Source of the DNA: Streptomyces sp. TRM68416
GTDB lineage: Bacteria > Actinomycetota > Actinomycetes > Streptomycetales > Streptomycetaceae
Direction of reading: 5' to 3'
Assembly (NCBI RefSeq): GCF_014596915.1
Contig: NZ_JACVWU010000021.1
Location: forward strand, 62,001 to 126,000
Length of the DNA stretch: 64,000 nucleotides
Of this stretch, positions 32,039-39,950 are shown piece by piece. Every line of letters begins with the position of its first letter. Position 1 is the first letter of the stretch. Position numbers and translations under genes: made by a program. The notes beneath the pieces are model-generated. The model ran no database searches and had not been told where the DNA came from. It worked only from the letters and a program-made list of their open reading frames with translations.

Positions 32039-32500
32039 TCAGAAGTAGTACGCGTCCCCCGTATCCAGCACCAGCACCCGCTGCCGGTCGTTCGCCCGAT
32101 TACGGTCCACCACACCACCGCTCCACACCGTGTCGATCTCCAGCAGCACCTCCGACGGCACCCCCCGCAACCGCACCCGCAACTCGACCGCCTCCCCCAC
32201 CTCGTCCGCCGCCAGCCCACCCACCCGGCACAGCAGCGCACGCGCCCCCGCACGCGCACACCCCGCCGGCAGCACCTGCCGGTTCGCCAACGGCTCCGAC
32301 CAGCGCAACCGCACCGAGGCGTCCGGCACCGCCGACGGCCCGTGATTGCGCGGGGTGAACCGGACATCGACCCGGCCCTCGGACATGGCAGCGGCCCCGT
32401 GATACGCCAGATCGGCCTCGGGCACCTCGACGGCCCCCGCCGCCGGAGCCACCCCGCCCACCCAAATCGCGGCCGCGACGCACCCAGCAAGAACCCGCAT
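32039..32500 (-). CDS. Hypothetical secreted protein
   Basis: The ATG at 32498-32500 (MRVLAGCVAAAIWVGGVAPA) is chosen because GAGGAG stands upstream; 153 residues. The first ~23 residues are a signal peptide ending near AAGAVE, a cleavage-like site. The mature part (VDVRFTPRNHGPSAVPDASV, GCARAGARALLCRVGGLAAD, VVDRNRANDRQRVLVLDTGD) is a single beta-rich domain with two cysteines, resembling the extracellular DUF11/CARDB-like immunoglobulin-type domains. No catalytic motif is visible. Function unknown. It is convergent with nothing closer than the HxlR gene and divergent from ynfA. Confidence 0.65.
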   Translation of the reverse strand: MRVLAGCVAAAIWVGGVAPAAGAVEVPEADLAYHGAAAMSEGRVDVRFTPRNHGPSAVPDASVRLRWSEPLANRQVLPAGCARAGARALLCRVGGLAADEVGEAVELRVRLRGVPSEVLLEIDTVWSGGVVDRNRANDRQRVLVLDTGDAYYF

Positions 32501-32606
32501 ACCGCCACTCCTCACATTCATACGGTCATACGGATGTATCCCACGAGGAGCGCCCGACAGGCGCCGTCCATCAGGTGAAGCACAGCGCGTATGCGACGCT
32601 GCCCGC

Positions 32607-32942
32607 ATGCTTGTCCTGCGCTCCGCCGCCCTCTTCGCCGTCGCCGCCCTCTTCGAGATCGGCGGCGCCTGGCTGATCTGGCAGGGCGTACGCGAACACC
32701 GCGGCTGGACCTGGATCGGCACCGGCGTCCTCGCCCTCGGCGCCTACGGCTTCGTCGCCACCCTCCAGCCCGACGCCCACTTCGGCCGCATCCTCGCCGC
32801 CTACGGCGGAGTCTTCGTCGCCGGCTCCCTGGCCTGGGGCATGGCAGCGGACGGCTACCGCCCCGACCGCTGGGACGTGACAGGCGCACTGATCTGCCTC
32901 GCGGGCATGGCGCTCATCATGTACGCCCCCCGAGGCGACTGA
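32607..32942 (+). CDS. YnfA family (UPF0060) small membrane protein
   Basis: 111 residues with four membrane helices: MLVLRSAALFAVAALFEIGG, WTWIGTGVLALGAYGFVAT, RILAAYGGVFVAGSLAWGMA and VTGALICLAGMALIMYAP. The conserved ALFEIGGAWLIWQ and AAYGGVFVAGSL segments identify the UPF0060/YnfA family, related to small multidrug resistance proteins. Transport of small cations or drugs is proposed for the family, with limited proof. It is a single gene upstream of an SDR gene with 107 bp between. Confidence 0.9.
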   Translation: MLVLRSAALFAVAALFEIGGAWLIWQGVREHRGWTWIGTGVLALGAYGFVATLQPDAHFGRILAAYGGVFVAGSLAWGMAADGYRPDRWDVTGALICLAGMALIMYAPRGD

Positions 32943-33049
32943 GACCCCACCCCGTTCCACCAGCCAAAATCACAAACCACCCGCGCCCCCGCCCGCCTAT
33001 CCTGCTGACCAGAGCCGGTCATAAGAAATACGCACTCCCGAGGAGCCCC

Positions 33050-33826
33050 ATGGCCACCGCAGCCCCGTCCCCCGCCTCTCGCATCGCCGTCGTCACCGGT
33101 GCGAGCAGCGGAATCGGCGCCGCCACGGCCCGGCAACTCGCCGCGGCCGGCTACCGAGTCGTCCTCACCGCCCGCCGCAAGGACCGCATCGAGGCGCTCG
33201 CGGAGGAGATCAACGCGGCAGGCCACCGGGCCACCGCCTATCAGCTCGACGTCACCGACCGCACCGCGGTCGACGAGTTCGCCACGGCCTTCAAGACGAT
33301 CGGCGTCCTGGTCAACAACGCCGGAGGCGCGCTCGGCGCCGACCCCGTCGCCACCGGCGACCCGGCCGACTGGCGCGCGATGTACGAGACGAACGTCCTC
33401 GGCACCCTCAACCTCACCCAGGCCCTGCTCCCCAAGCTGGACGCCAGCGGCGACGGCACGGTGGTCGTCGTGTCCTCCACCGCGGGCCACGCCACCTACG
33501 AGGGCGGCGCGGGCTACGTCGCCGCCAAGCACGGCGCCCACGTCCTCGCCGAGACCCTCCGCCTGGAGATCGTCGGCCGCCCCGTCCGCGTCATCGAGAT
33601 CGCCCCCGGCATGGTGAAGACCGACGAGTTCGCCCTCACCCGCTTCGGCGGCGACCAGGACAAGGCGGAAAAGGTCTACGCGGGCGTCGCCGACCCCCTC
33701 ACCGCCGACGACGTCGCCGACACCATCACCTGGGCCGTCACCCGCCCCAGCCACGTCAACATCGACCTCCTTGTCGTCCGCCCCCGTGCCCAGGCCTCCA
33801 ACACAAAGGTGCACAGGGACCTGTGA
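33050..33826 (+). CDS. SDR-family NAD(P)-dependent oxidoreductase
   Basis: The ATG at 33050 with AGGAG ten bases upstream gives 258 residues. The classical SDR motifs are complete: cofactor loop VVTGASSGIGAATARQLAAA, LVNNAGGALG, catalytic Ser in VVVVSSTAGHATYE and Y-x-x-x-K in YVAAKHGAHVLAETL. The length and the RLDVTDRTAV-like acidic region suggest NADP preference is possible. A sequence ending TGATG overlaps the following 50-codon gene. The substrate is not known; related to the YdfG/serine dehydrogenase branch. Confidence 0.88.
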   Translation: MATAAPSPASRIAVVTGASSGIGAATARQLAAAGYRVVLTARRKDRIEALAEEINAAGHRATAYQLDVTDRTAVDEFATAFKTIGVLVNNAGGALGADPVATGDPADWRAMYETNVLGTLNLTQALLPKLDASGDGTVVVVSSTAGHATYEGGAGYVAAKHGAHVLAETLRLEIVGRPVRVIEIAPGMVKTDEFALTRFGGDQDKAEKVYAGVADPLTADDVADTITWAVTRPSHVNIDLLVVRPRAQASNTKVHRDL

Positions 33827-33978
33827 TGCCCCCCGAGAACCCCAAGGACAAGGGCGACAACACCCCCCACGAACACCACGACGAACGCCACATGTGGTGG
33901 TGGCTCGCCTACTTCCTCTTCGGCATCCACATCGTCGCGTTCGTCATGATCTACGCGGTGACGCACGCACCGAAGTAA
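33826..33978 (+). CDS. Small single-helix membrane protein (DUF6126-like)
   Basis: 50 residues from the ATG at 33826-33828, overlapping the SDR stop by one base (TGATG). A His/Asp/Glu-rich polar head (PHEHHDERHM) precedes one membrane helix WWWLAYFLFGIHIVAFVMIY. Very similar small proteins follow SDR genes of this type in streptomycetes, as I remember, and resemble the DUF6126 family. Function unknown, probably produced by translational coupling with the SDR gene. Confidence 0.65.
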   Translation: MPPENPKDKGDNTPHEHHDERHMWWWLAYFLFGIHIVAFVMIYAVTHAPK

Positions 33979-34025
33979 CCCACAGCTCGGCCTGCCCTAC
34001 GGCCGCAGGTCTCGAGCTGCCGCAA

Positions 34026-34052
34026 GCGCCCTCGGCCACTGGTCGAGGGCGC
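34026..34052. terminator. Bidirectional hairpin terminator
   Basis: GCGCCCTCG (34026-34034) pairs perfectly with CGAGGGCGC (34044-34052) around a 9-nt loop, between the convergent small membrane protein gene and rtcB. Confidence 0.65.
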
Positions 34053-34057
34053 CCGTG

Positions 34058-35251
34058 TCAGCCCTTCACGCAGATGACCTGCTTCAGCTTCGCCACGACC
34101 TCCACGAGGTCCCGCTGCTGGTCGATGACCTGCTCGATCGGCTTGTACGCGCCCGGGATCTCGTCCACGACACCGGAGTCCTTGCGGCACTCCACGCCCC
34201 GCGTCTGCTCCTCCAGGTCCTTCGTGGAGAAGCGCCGCTTCGCCGCGTTACGGCTCATGCGACGACCGGCGCCGTGCGAGGCCGAGTTGAAGGACTTCTC
34301 GTTGCCGAGGCCCTTCACGATGTAGGACCCCGTGCCCATCGAGCCGGGGATGATCCCGTACTCCCCGGAGCCGGCCCGGATCGCGCCCTTACGGGTAACC
34401 AGCAGGTCCATGCCGTCGTAGCGCTCGCGGCTCACGTAGTTGTGGTGGCAGCTCACCTCGGGCTCGAAGGTCACTTTGGCCTTCTTGAACTCCTTGCGGA
34501 CCACGTCCTTGAGGAGCGCCATCATGAGCGTGCGGTTGTACTTCGCGTACTCCTGCGCCCAGTACAGGTCGTGCTCGTACGCCCGCATCTGCGGGGTGTC
34601 CGCGACGAAAACGGCGAGGTCACGATCGACCAGACCCTGATTGTGCGGGAGCTTCTGAGCCACGCCGATGTGGAACTCCGCCAGTTCCTTGCCGATATTC
34701 CGTGAACCGGAATGGAGCATAAGCCATACCGAACCGGATACATCTACACAGACCTCGCAAAAGTGATTCCCTTGGCCAAGGGTTCCCATTTGCGTAGCCG
34801 CCCGCCCCCTGCGGAACCGTACCGCTTCGGCGACTTGGTCGAACCGCCCCCAGAAGTCGTCCCAGCCCGCGGTCACCAGACCATGAAAGTCCCCCGGCTC
34901 GATGGGGTCCTGGTGCATCCCCCGCCCCACCGGAATCGCCTGCTCGATCTTCGACCGCAGTCGGGACAGATCCCCCGGAAGGTCGTTCGCCGTCAGGGAC
35001 GTCTTGACGGCCGACATCCCGCACCCGATGTCCACACCCACCGCCGCGGGACACACGGCCCCCTGCATGGCGATGACGGAGCCGACCGTCGCGCCCTTGC
35101 CGTAGTGCACGTCCGGCATGACGGCCAGGCCCTTGATCCACGGCAGGGTGGCGACGTTGCGCAGTTGCTGGAGAGCCACGTCCTCGACCGTCGCGGGGTC
35201 GGTCCACATGCGGATCGGGACCTTCGCGCCCGGCATCTCCACGTACGACAT
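34058..35251 (-). CDS. rtcB: RtcB-family RNA ligase
   Basis: The ATG at 35249-35251 (MSYVEMPGAKVPIRMWTDPA) gives 397 residues, the usual size of the bacterial RtcB2-like branch. Metal-binding and catalytic pieces are intact: VMPDVHYGKGATVGSVIAM, GVDIGCGMSA (Mn-binding Asp and Cys), GNHFCEV, MLHSGSRNIGK, CHHNYV and SHGAGRRMSR with the His that becomes guanylylated. RtcB ligates RNA 2',3'-cyclic-phosphate or 3'-phosphate ends to 5'-OH ends using GTP and Mn, repairing RNA cut by toxins or stress nucleases. No archease or RtcA gene is adjacent. About 35 codons around GNHF...HSGSRN use rare A/T-ending codons. Confidence 0.92.
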   Translation of the reverse strand: MSYVEMPGAKVPIRMWTDPATVEDVALQQLRNVATLPWIKGLAVMPDVHYGKGATVGSVIAMQGAVCPAAVGVDIGCGMSAVKTSLTANDLPGDLSRLRSKIEQAIPVGRGMHQDPIEPGDFHGLVTAGWDDFWGRFDQVAEAVRFRRGRAATQMGTLGQGNHFCEVCVDVSGSVWLMLHSGSRNIGKELAEFHIGVAQKLPHNQGLVDRDLAVFVADTPQMRAYEHDLYWAQEYAKYNRTLMMALLKDVVRKEFKKAKVTFEPEVSCHHNYVSRERYDGMDLLVTRKGAIRAGSGEYGIIPGSMGTGSYIVKGLGNEKSFNSASHGAGRRMSRNAAKRRFSTKDLEEQTRGVECRKDSGVVDEIPGAYKPIEQVIDQQRDLVEVVAKLKQVICVKG

Positions 35252-35430
35252 AACGTCCTCATTCCCCCGAAAGCCAACAGAAGTACTAGAAGTCTCAAAT
35301 CGCAAAACCGGCGCCAAGGTCAACGAAAGGGACGACGGACCGGCGTTCACGGCAGTGCGTGCGATACACATTGTCTGCCGGGGGCACCCCGGCCCGGCAA
35401 GCGATTAACGAGCACCGAGAGGAGCCGACC

Positions 35431-36276
35431 GTGCAGCGGAAGGCGTATGTATCCGGCGTGGCCGCCCTCCTCGCGGCGCTGCTGGCCGGCTGCACCGGCA
35501 GTTCCGCGGACGGCGGCTCGACGGACGACTCCAACCCGGGCGACTCGGGTACGACGCAGGCGACGGCCGAGCCGGGCCGGTACCGCACGCTCCCGGAGGC
35601 GTGCGGCGCGGTGAGCCAGGACACGCTCGATCTGCTTCTCCCCGGCATCCGGGAGATGGCGGACGAGGCCCAGCAGGAGAAGGCGTACGAGGGTTCGGCG
35701 ACGCTGACCTACGACACCGACCGCAAGGTGGGCTGCCGTTGGAAGGTGGAGTCGTCGGACGCCACGGACCACCTCTTCGTGAACTTCGACCGGGTGGTGT
35801 CCTACGACAACGCCGTGAGCGACGACAGCGAGGCGGAGCAGGTCTTCGCGACGAAGCAGGCGGCCGCGAACCTCCCCGCACCGGCGACCAGCGGCCCCGA
35901 CACCGAGGAGAGCCCCAGCCCCTCGGCCACGCCGAGCGATTCCGCGTCGGCGTCGGTGTCGGCCTCGGCCTCGACGTCCCCTTCCGGCTCGTCGTCCGAG
36001 TCCGGATCCGCCTCCCCCTCCGGCCCTCCCGCCGACCTCCAGCCGCGCACGCTCGACGACCTGGGTGACGAGGCGTTCCTCAACGACGTCCTGGGCAGCG
36101 CCGGTTCCACGGCCCGGCAGCGCACGGTGACTGTGGCCTTCCGCACGTCCAATGTCATCGTGACCATTCAGTACGAGGAGCAGCCGACGACGATCGGCGT
36201 CGTCCCGGACAGCAAGGAAATGCAGGACAGGGCGCGGAAACTGGCTGCCGAGCTGGCGGGTTCGCTGGGCGGCTGA
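35431..36276 (+). CDS. DUF3558-like lipoprotein
   Basis: The GTG at 35431 (VQRKAYVSGVAALLAALLAG, then CTGSSAD) follows GAGAGGAGCC; 281 residues. A lipoprotein signal with the lipid-bearing Cys near residue 21 leads to RTLPEACGAVSQDTLDLLLP and VGCRWKV, a conserved pattern (P-E-A-C...T-L-D-L-L-L-P...C-x-W) shared with the DUF3558 family. A Ser/Pro/Ala-rich low-complexity linker (residues ~155-215) interrupts the fold. The protein should be outside the cell. It is followed 125 bp later by a second, related lipoprotein gene. Function unknown. Confidence 0.72.
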   Translation: MQRKAYVSGVAALLAALLAGCTGSSADGGSTDDSNPGDSGTTQATAEPGRYRTLPEACGAVSQDTLDLLLPGIREMADEAQQEKAYEGSATLTYDTDRKVGCRWKVESSDATDHLFVNFDRVVSYDNAVSDDSEAEQVFATKQAAANLPAPATSGPDTEESPSPSATPSDSASASVSASASTSPSGSSSESGSASPSGPPADLQPRTLDDLGDEAFLNDVLGSAGSTARQRTVTVAFRTSNVIVTIQYEEQPTTIGVVPDSKEMQDRARKLAAELAGSLGG

Positions 36277-36400
36277 GGCCTTCCGGTGGCCGTTCGTGAA
36301 GACGGCGAATCAGAAACGTGCGGCGTGCTCACCGCGTACCGTGGCCCCTCGGACCCGATCCGACCGCAGGAGCACGAGCAGCGTGATGAGTGAAGGAACC

Positions 36401-37210
36401 ATGCGATCAGCACAGCGAGACCTCTGTGACCAGCGAGTGAGGCGGTTCGGCCGCGTTCTTCTCGGTGCGGCCGCCGTCCCCGTGGTGCTGCTCGCGGCGG
36501 GCTGCTCGTCGGACTCCGGCTCGGACGAGGCGAGCAAGAACTCGACGGCCGAGACGTCGGCGTCGGCGAGCCCGTCGCCGACGGTGCAGGCGGCCGCGTA
36601 CGGCACGCTGCCGGAGGCGTGTTCGGTGCTGACGAAGGACACTCTGGGTGATCTCGTTCCGGAAGGCGCCAAGTCCGGCAAGGAGGGCAAGTCCGACGAT
36701 ACGGCGTCGCGGGCGAGTTGCTCCTGGAGCAGCCTGGACAACAACGGTGTGAAGGGCTCGCAGTTCCGCTGGCTGAATGTCTCCATGCTGCGCTTCGACT
36801 CCGACCTGGCGCGCGGTGAGGGCGACAAGCTGGCGCGGCAGTACTACGAGAAGCAGCTCAACGACGTCCAGTCGGTGGAGGGCGCGAAGAACGTGAAGTC
36901 GGAGCCGGTCGCCGGGACGGGCGACGAGGCGACGGCCGTGCGTTACGACCTGAAGAAGAAGGAGGGCGCCTTCAAGCAGCAGACGGTCGTGACCCGGGTC
37001 GAGAACGTCGTCATCACCCTCGACTACAACGGCGCCGGCCTGGCCGGTGAGAAGACGCCAAACGCGGACACCCTCACCAAGCTGGCGAAGAAGGCGGCGA
37101 AGGAGGCGGTGGCCGCGGTGGCGAAGGCCAACGACAAGGCCGGTGACAAGGCCGACGGCGGCAGCTCGGCGAGCGCGGCCCCGTCGAAGTCGGCGGTCGG
37201 CAAGAGCTGA
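36401..37210 (+). CDS. DUF3558 family lipoprotein
   Basis: The ATG at 36401 is preceded by GAAGGA at good distance, unlike the ATG at 36386; 269 residues. The signal is RRFGRVLLGAAAVPVVLLAA with lipobox Cys in AAGCSSDSG. The core GTLPEACSVLTKDTLGDLVP, RASCSWSSL and TVVTRVENVVITLDYNG are related in order to the gene at 35431, making the two tandem paralogues. The C-terminal end is rich in Ala, Lys, Ser. A Ser/Thr-rich linker follows the lipid anchor. Cell-surface protein of unknown role; DUF3558 members include mycobacterial LpqA-like lipoproteins. Confidence 0.74.
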   Translation: MRSAQRDLCDQRVRRFGRVLLGAAAVPVVLLAAGCSSDSGSDEASKNSTAETSASASPSPTVQAAAYGTLPEACSVLTKDTLGDLVPEGAKSGKEGKSDDTASRASCSWSSLDNNGVKGSQFRWLNVSMLRFDSDLARGEGDKLARQYYEKQLNDVQSVEGAKNVKSEPVAGTGDEATAVRYDLKKKEGAFKQQTVVTRVENVVITLDYNGAGLAGEKTPNADTLTKLAKKAAKEAVAAVAKANDKAGDKADGGSSASAAPSKSAVGKS

Positions 37211-37294
37211 CGCGGGGCCGGGGCCGCGTACCCGCGTGGCTCGAACTGATCGGAACGCTCCGGCGGGCCGCCGCGGCGAATATAGGGTCGCCAC

Positions 37295-37675
37295 ATGAGT
37301 CTGACGCCACGGTTGATCGTCCCGGATCCGGACACGGCAGCGGCCTACTACCAGAAGGCCATGGGCGCCAAGGAGGTCTTCCGCGCCCAGGACGACAGCG
37401 GTCGCGTGATGGTCGTCGTCCTGGACATCGGCGGCTCTTCGCTCTCCCTGTCCCCGGCCGTGCGGGAGTGGGGCTGGCTCTCGCCCGATGACGTCGGCGG
37501 CTCCCCGGTCCTGATGGAGGCGGAGTTCACCGACCAGGACGCCGTTGCCGAGCGGATGGTCGCCGGCGGCGGCACCGTGGTCGTACCGGTGGAGAACCGC
37601 CCGTACGGCAAACGGGAAGGGCGCCTGCGCGACCCGTTCGGTCACCTGTGGATCGTCACCGGCGCGCTGCGCTGA
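37295..37675 (+). CDS. VOC family protein (glyoxalase/bleomycin-resistance fold)
   Basis: 126 residues, MSLTPRLIVPDPDTAAAYYQ. The paired beta-alpha-beta-beta-beta units are visible: IVPDPDTAAAYYQKAMGAKE, RVMVVVLDIGGSSLSLSP, DAVAERMVAGGGTVVVPVEN and GRLRDPFGHLWIVTGAL. The late DPFGHLW is highly typical of the PhnB-like VOC branch. No ligand can be named. It ends 32 bp before the convergent FAD monooxygenase gene and probably marks the left edge of the non-cluster DNA. Confidence 0.84.
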   Translation: MSLTPRLIVPDPDTAAAYYQKAMGAKEVFRAQDDSGRVMVVVLDIGGSSLSLSPAVREWGWLSPDDVGGSPVLMEAEFTDQDAVAERMVAGGGTVVVPVENRPYGKREGRLRDPFGHLWIVTGALR

Positions 37676-37706
37676 GGCACCGCCCGGCGGGCCGTCCGTG
37701 CCTTGC

Positions 37707-38903
37707 TCAGTCGGCCCGCACGGGCCACGGCGAGGGCCGGTAGGAATAGGCCTCGGTGCCCTTGCGCACCCCGTGCTTGATGGCCGTCGGCAGCATCAGG
37801 TCGCGTATCACCCGGGTGATCCACCGGTCGGGGGTCATCACGGCCCCCGTCTGCCGGGCCTGCTTGGCCATCGCGGCGACGCGGGCCCGCCGGGACTCCT
37901 CGAACGCGGTGAACGCCTGTGGCGCGGCGGGGTGCCGGTGCAGTGCCAGGGCGAGTTCGTAGGCGTCCTCCATGCCTAGTGCGGCGCCCGCCCCCAGGTG
38001 CGGGGCCACCGCGTGCGCGGCGTCCCCCAGCACCGCGGCGCTCCCCCGGTGCCAGGTGTCCAGGGGCGGTACCTCGTGGACCGGCCATCGGCCGACCGGT
38101 CCGGTGGAGGCGTTCAGGATGCGCCGGACCACGGCGGGGTCGGGGCGGTGCCGGCGTGCCAGTGCGGCCAGCCACCACGCGTCGTCGGTCTCGGCGAGTT
38201 CGGCGAAGCTGCGTTCGTGGGTCTCCTGGTGGTTCTCGAACCACCACACGACACCGGGTGAGACCACCTGGTACCCGAAGAAGCCGCGCAGACCGAAGAC
38301 CATGTGGAACCGGCCGTCCACGGGGAGTTCCGCGGCGCCGGTCTCCGACCTGCCGCCGGAGCCGACCACCTGGGTGTAGGTGGGGCGTGGCGCGTGGGGA
38401 AGCAGCAGGTGGCGCGTGGTGGAGTTCACGCCGTCGCAGCCGAGGACGATGTCGGCCTCGGCCCGCGTGCCGTCCTCGAAGCCGAGGCGCCAGCCGTGCT
38501 CGCCGCTCTTGTCCAAGGTGACGAGGCGCTTGGCGGTGTGGAGTTTCACCCCGCCGTCGGTCGCCGCCTCGCGCAGGGCGGCGCTGAGCTCGCCGCGCAT
38601 GATGTTGGTGGTGCGCTCCGGGTTCCGCGCGAGTTGCCGGCCCTTGTGGTTGGCGAAGGTGATGGAGTGCGCCACGGTGCCCCGTTCGAGGATCCGGTCG
38701 GCCAGACCCAGGCGTTCCAGTACGGCCCGCCCGTTCGGGGCGAGGTTGAGGAACGAGCCGACGTCCTGCGCCCGGCGCAGGTAGGCCTCGTACAGGTCCA
38801 CCTCGAAGCCCAGCCTTGCCAGGCAGAGGGACAGCAGGGGTCCGGTGATGCCGGCGCCGACGACGGCGACGCGGCGGTTCGGTGTGCTGTTCTCGTTGGT
38901 CAT
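37707..38903 (-). CDS. FAD-dependent monooxygenase (likely quinaldate cassette)
   Basis: The ATG at 38901-38903 with GGAG upstream gives 398 residues. The class A flavoprotein hydroxylase fold is clear: Rossmann VAVVGAGITGPLLSLCLARL, the DG motif in VLGCDGVNSTTRHLLL and the FAD ribityl motif AVLGDAAHAVAPHLGAGAAL. Such enzymes hydroxylate aromatic or anthranilate-type substrates using NAD(P)H and O2. It is divergent from the cluster regulator and 1 kb from the tryptophan dioxygenase, and in thiocoraline-type clusters a FAD monooxygenase belongs to the 3-hydroxyquinaldate genes, so a kynurenine-derived aromatic is the likely substrate. Which position it oxidises is not known. An N-terminal extension in the open frame is not used. 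Confidence 0.85.
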   Translation of the reverse strand: MTNENSTPNRRVAVVGAGITGPLLSLCLARLGFEVDLYEAYLRRAQDVGSFLNLAPNGRAVLERLGLADRILERGTVAHSITFANHKGRQLARNPERTTNIMRGELSAALREAATDGGVKLHTAKRLVTLDKSGEHGWRLGFEDGTRAEADIVLGCDGVNSTTRHLLLPHAPRPTYTQVVGSGGRSETGAAELPVDGRFHMVFGLRGFFGYQVVSPGVVWWFENHQETHERSFAELAETDDAWWLAALARRHRPDPAVVRRILNASTGPVGRWPVHEVPPLDTWHRGSAAVLGDAAHAVAPHLGAGAALGMEDAYELALALHRHPAAPQAFTAFEESRRARVAAMAKQARQTGAVMTPDRWITRVIRDLMLPTAIKHGVRKGTEAYSYRPSPWPVRAD

Positions 38904-39382
38904 TGCGTGCTCCTGATCGTGACCGCGGTCTAGAGGTCGGGGCGGTCGTTCCCCCGACGGGATCCTGGCGGTCACCGGATGGGCGCACTCCACCATGTCG
39001 TGGTTCTTTCGCCGCTTCCGCAGCCCCCGTCGCGCCCCCGCCGCGCCGCCACCTCCACCACGTCCGCCACGCTCGTCGCAACCGTCACGGGGGACGCTCG
39101 GCGCGCCTCGAAGCGGAATCGAGCCCCCGGCAAAGCGGAATCCAGCCGGAATTGACCTGGAATCGAGACCCGGCAGGATCGGGATCACGGGGGCCGGTGA
39201 CGAAGTCACGCGGGAACCGGCGTCGCAGGCAGACAGCAGAACCAGTCGTGCACGTCCGGACCAGCTCCGGCGGCACCGTCGGCCGACACTCCGACGGTGC
39301 CGGAGGGACGCGCGCATGCCCAAGGGCGCCGATGGTCCTCGACCACCAGCTGTCACTTGTCACGGGAAACGGGGTCACGACC
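38904..39382. other. 479-bp divergent intergenic region at the left end of the cluster
   Basis: Separates the FAD monooxygenase gene (minus) from the regulator gene (plus) and must carry both promoters. The only structured element I see is a set of 11-bp-spaced GGAAT repeats (39115-39165), described separately. An open frame across 38995-39380 is Pro/Arg-rich and not credible as a gene. Confidence 0.55.
39115..39165. promoter_or_regulatory. GGAAT direct repeats at 11-bp spacing upstream of the cluster regulator
   Basis: GGAAT starts at 39137, 39148 and 39159, an exact 11-bp period, and once more at 39115, 22 bp (two turns) earlier. Two of the copies sit within longer repeats (39115-39132 and 39159-39175). 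Direct repeats at one helical turn are the usual target layout of OmpR/PhoB and SARP DNA-binding domains, and the adjacent gene encodes such a domain. Binding is inferred. Confidence 0.5.
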
Positions 39383-39892
39383 ATGGCCACGCTCGTTCAC
39401 ACACAAGAAGTCACGTTCCTACGCTGGCCGGTGCAGAGCCGGGAACGGGACCAGCTGCGCAAGGCGGGACTGCCGTGCCTGCTGGTTCTGGAGGGCCAGG
39501 CGGCACCGCCGAACGACATCTCCCCCACCGAGGACTGGGTGCGCCCGCCAGTGGCCCGCCTCGACCTGGCGGCGCGCGTGCACACCCTGCAGCAGCGCAC
39601 CGGAACCGACTTCATTCCCGCGCTGGATCCGACGGGGGTTCTCTACTACGGCGGTCAGTCGGTGCCCATGTCCGAGGCGCAGAGCGAGATGATGCGCTGT
39701 TTCCTGGCCGACTTCGGCCACCTCGTCCGCCGGGACACGCTGAAGGAGGCCCTGGGCCGCATCAACAACGAGGCGGTCACCAGCAACGCGGTGGACCTGC
39801 ACATCATGCGGCTGCGCCAGCGGCTGGACGGTGTCCGGCTGAGCCTGCGCACCGTGTGGGGCCGGGGCTACATCCTGGAGGCCGCCCCCTGA
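39383..39892 (+). CDS. OmpR/PhoB-type DNA-binding transcriptional regulator (no receiver)
   Basis: From the ATG at 39383 (MATLVHTQEVTFLRWPVQSR) 169 residues. The N-terminal ~85 residues are not a receiver domain (no Asp pocket) and match nothing I recognise. Residues ~90-168 form a winged helix: VPMSEAQSEMMRCFLADFGH, LVRRDTLKEALG, AVDLHIMRLRQRLDGVRLSL and RTVWGRGYILEA. It is a phosphorylation-independent regulator like those found in NRPS clusters of actinobacteria, and is the only pathway-specific regulator seen. It is divergent from the FAD monooxygenase and convergent with the dioxygenase genes, with a very strong terminator after it. An in-frame ATG at 39332 is a possible alternative start. 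Confidence 0.8.
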   Translation: MATLVHTQEVTFLRWPVQSRERDQLRKAGLPCLLVLEGQAAPPNDISPTEDWVRPPVARLDLAARVHTLQQRTGTDFIPALDPTGVLYYGGQSVPMSEAQSEMMRCFLADFGHLVRRDTLKEALGRINNEAVTSNAVDLHIMRLRQRLDGVRLSLRTVWGRGYILEAAP

Positions 39893-39901
39893 TCCGGCCG
39901 G

Positions 39902-39933
39902 CCCCGGAACGCGCCCGCGGGCGCGTTCCGGGG
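39902..39933. terminator. Strong bidirectional terminator (13-bp perfect stem)
   Basis: CCCCGGAACGCGC (39902-39914) pairs without mismatch with GCGCGTTCCGGGG (39921-39933) around a 6-nt CCGCGG loop. It lies between the stops of the convergent regulator and dioxygenase genes, 10 bp after the first. Confidence 0.85.
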
Positions 39934-39950
39934 CGGTGCGCCCGCCGCGG

